From: an uncultured Clostridia bacterium
GTDB lineage: Bacteria > Bacillota > Clostridia > TANB77 > CAG-508
Direction of reading: 5' to 3'
Assembly (NCBI GenBank): GCA_947630255.1
Contig: CANRGU010000083.1
Coordinates: 1 to 5,674, forward strand
Length of the DNA stretch: 5,674 bases
Shown here: one piece after another, positions 4,977 through 5,674 of the stretch
How the letters are laid out: every line of letters begins with the position of its first letter
How positions within the stretch are numbered: the first letter of the stretch is position 1
Program-made: the position numbers and the translations under genes
The notes under the pieces: model-generated
Databases searched by the model: none
The model's input: the letters and a program-made list of their open reading frames with translations, nothing else
What the model was told of the DNA's origin: nothing

Positions 4977-5369
4977 TTATCTATATATCAATTCATTTAA
5001 CACTATTTCTTCTGCTTGATTTTTTAAATTATTCATTGTACCAGTCCAGTAAAGCATATCTGTATTTTTCATATCTTCAGTCAAGTCGCTTTTTTCCTTT
5101 AGTTTGTTAATTATTAGATTTACTCTTTTTTCTGCTATTTCTTGTATTTCCTTTAAATGATTAGTTAAAGTATTTTCTATTAGCATTATTGTATACTCTG
5201 CCTTTCTATTTTCTTTTAAAAACTTTAACCTTGCTCTACCATATTTATTCAAATTTATTTTCTCTTGTTTTGGGGCTACCATATTTGGAATATAGTAATC
5301 ACCTTTCAAAGTATAACTTATTCCTGTTTTTTCATCTATTATTTCTCTTTTCAATTCACTATCTTTCAT
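4977..5369 (-). CDS. tnpV: TnpV family transposon protein
   Basis: This is a 130-residue soluble protein. The hallmark pattern of TnpV is present: GISYTLKGDYYIPNM (16-30), YGRARLKFLKENRKAEYTIML (43-63), a central helical part with LKEIQEIAEKRVNLIINKL, and the C-terminal W.G.MNNLKNQAEEIVLNELIY (108-129). The length fits the family. TnpV is named after a gene of the Tn4451 group; its activity is not established, though an excisionase-like accessory role has been suggested. Here it is the gene nearest the attachment end, reading away from it, which agrees with a recombination accessory role but does not prove it. GGGAG precedes the ATG by about ten bases. It has its own terminator, and four phased boxes lie upstream. 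Confidence 0.9.
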   Translation of the reverse strand: MKDSELKREIIDEKTGISYTLKGDYYIPNMVAPKQEKINLNKYGRARLKFLKENRKAEYTIMLIENTLTNHLKEIQEIAEKRVNLIINKLKEKSDLTEDMKNTDMLYWTGTMNNLKNQAEEIVLNELIYR

Positions 5370-5411
5370 AAATCATAACTCCCTATTTTTATTTTATATC
5401 AATAGTAGATT

Positions 5412-5448
5412 ATCTGTTATCATCTAAAACATCTAACCATTATCTAAC
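5412..5448 (-). promoter_or_regulatory. Four helically phased TTAGAT boxes upstream of tnpV
   Basis: On the minus strand the boxes are GTTAGAT, GTTAGAT, TTTAGAT and ACAGAT, with steps of 11, 9 and 10 bp, so they fall on one face of the helix. They lie 43-80 bases before the tnpV start, just upstream of a TATAAA-like -10 (5397-5392 region). They could be operator or activator sites, or arm-type sites for a recombinase near the att end. Confidence 0.45.
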
Positions 5449-5463
5449 ATTTTTACAAATTAC

Positions 5464-5492
5464 TTGTATAATATTAAAATTTATTGTATAAT
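5464..5492 (+). repeat. Direct repeat TTGTATAAT, possible promoter
   Basis: Two identical 9-bp copies lie at 5464-5472 and 5484-5492, 20 bp apart. Read as a promoter, TTGTAT (5464-5469) and TATAAT (5487-5492) are 17 bp apart and would transcribe toward the att junction, but no gene follows within the window. They could also be protein-binding repeats. Confidence 0.3.
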
Positions 5493-5532
5493 TTATTTAT
5501 CAATAAAAAATAAGATTAATACTTAGAAAATC

Positions 5533-5612
5533 CGAGTTTTTAAGTCTTTTAAAAGTTATTAATTAATATTAATAATAAACATATATTAATTAACTTAAAA
5601 GACTCAAAATCG
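5533..5612. repeat. Long imperfect inverted repeat spanning the att junction
   Basis: The left arm (5533-5569) and right arm (5583-5612) match as inverse complements with small gaps. The exact blocks are AGTCTTTTAA (5543-5552) against TTAAAAGACT (5595-5604), and ATTAATAT (5561-5568 region) against ATATTAAT (5583-5590). The right arm continues into the tRNA anticodon loop. This resembles recombinase core or attP structure, but the function is inferred. Confidence 0.5.
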
Positions 5613-5653
5613 TGCGGGAAACCATGTGGGTTCGAGTCCCACCATCGGTACCA
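5601..5653 (+). tRNA. 3' fragment of tRNA-Leu(CAA) at the attachment site
   Basis: The sequence contains the anticodon loop CTCAAAA (5603-5609, anticodon CAA), the 3' anticodon stem TCGTG, a variable arm CGGGAAACCAT, a perfect T-stem GTGGG/CCCAC around TTCGAGT (5626-5642), acceptor strand CATCGGT, discriminator A and encoded CCA (5651-5653). The 5' partner of the anticodon stem should be CACGA but reads AAAGA, and no D-arm or 5' acceptor strand exists upstream. The gene is therefore only a 3' fragment and cannot give a working tRNA. This fits integration at the anticodon stem-loop, with an intact tRNA expected at the other element end. Confidence 0.88.
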
Positions 5654-5674
5654 TTGACGTTTTTGTTCGAACTT

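Larger units (their letters stand above)
1..5600. mobile_element. Right-hand part of an integrative mobilizable/conjugative element
   Basis: The segment carries a MobC-relaxase pair with a hairpin-rich oriT-like block, a ParB-like protein, an XRE repressor, TnpV and DUF6075. All of these are common on clostridial integrative elements. It stops abruptly at position 5600/5601, where a tRNA-Leu(CAA) gene begins in mid anticodon stem, as expected for an element integrated in a tRNA gene. No integrase or secretion machinery is present, and no second tRNA-Leu copy is seen at the left edge, so the element continues to the left. The calls for relaxase and att end are well supported. The exact left boundary, and whether the riboswitch at 1-55 belongs to the element, are inferred. 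Confidence 0.75.

Noticed and set aside
5189..5371. Plus-strand reading frame of 60 codons
   Set aside because: It is antisense to tnpV, which is a confident family match; no start signals.
5601..5653. Complete tRNA gene
   Set aside because: Only the 3' portion from the anticodon loop is present; the upstream 60 bases are AT-only and cannot form acceptor, D-arm or 5' anticodon stem.
1..5674. CRISPR array, toxin-antitoxin pair or known anti-phage system
   Set aside because: No regularly spaced repeats of CRISPR size exist, and none of the small genes shows toxin, nuclease or other defence motifs I can recognise.

Overview
The window is very AT-rich and comes from a low-GC Firmicute, most likely of class Clostridia. 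The evidence is strong AGGAGG-type ribosome binding sites, a c-di-GMP-I riboswitch, a clostridial-type tRNA-Leu(CAA) remnant with encoded CCA, and protein families common on clostridial integrative elements (TnpV, DUF6075, MobC/MOBP relaxase, ParB-like). I read positions 1 to about 5600 as the right-hand part of an integrated mobilizable or conjugative element. From about 5601 the sequence is the 3' part of a tRNA-Leu gene, followed by about 20 nt of probable chromosome. No integrase, type IV secretion gene or left attachment site lies in the window, so the element continues beyond the left edge, and whether it is an IME or part of a larger ICE cannot be decided here.

Layout from left to right: (a) 1-96, minus strand: a promoter and the first part of a c-di-GMP-I (GEMM-I) riboswitch reading off the left edge. 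(b) 214-819, minus: an acidic protein with two DUF6809-like repeats. (c) 820-946: a divergent control region with two copies of a 16-bp palindromic operator. (d) 947-1183, plus: a small XRE repressor ending in an intrinsic terminator. (e) 1200-3697, minus: a transfer operon mobC - MOBP relaxase - parB-like, with overlapping or 1-nt junctions. (f) About 3727-3800: a GC-richer block of three hairpins, the probable oriT, just upstream of mobC. (g) 3880-4296 and 4357-4809, minus: a DUF6075 protein and a winged-helix protein. (h) 4977-5369, minus: tnpV, with its own terminator. (i) 5370-5600: no gene; it holds four TTAGAT boxes spaced about 10 bp apart, a pair of TTGTATAAT repeats and a long imperfect inverted repeat running into the att junction. 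(j) 5601-5653: tRNA-Leu(CAA) 3' fragment.

How the parts may work together (inference): MobC and the relaxase would bind and nick the oriT, and the ParB-like protein, co-transcribed with them and without a ParA in view, may help maintain or organise the circular form. The XRE protein probably represses itself and the divergent DUF6809-like gene. TnpV sits next to the recombination end and is a candidate accessory factor for excision. The riboswitch would tie an unseen gene at the left to cellular c-di-GMP. The stretch 96-213 contains nothing I can support beyond spacer.
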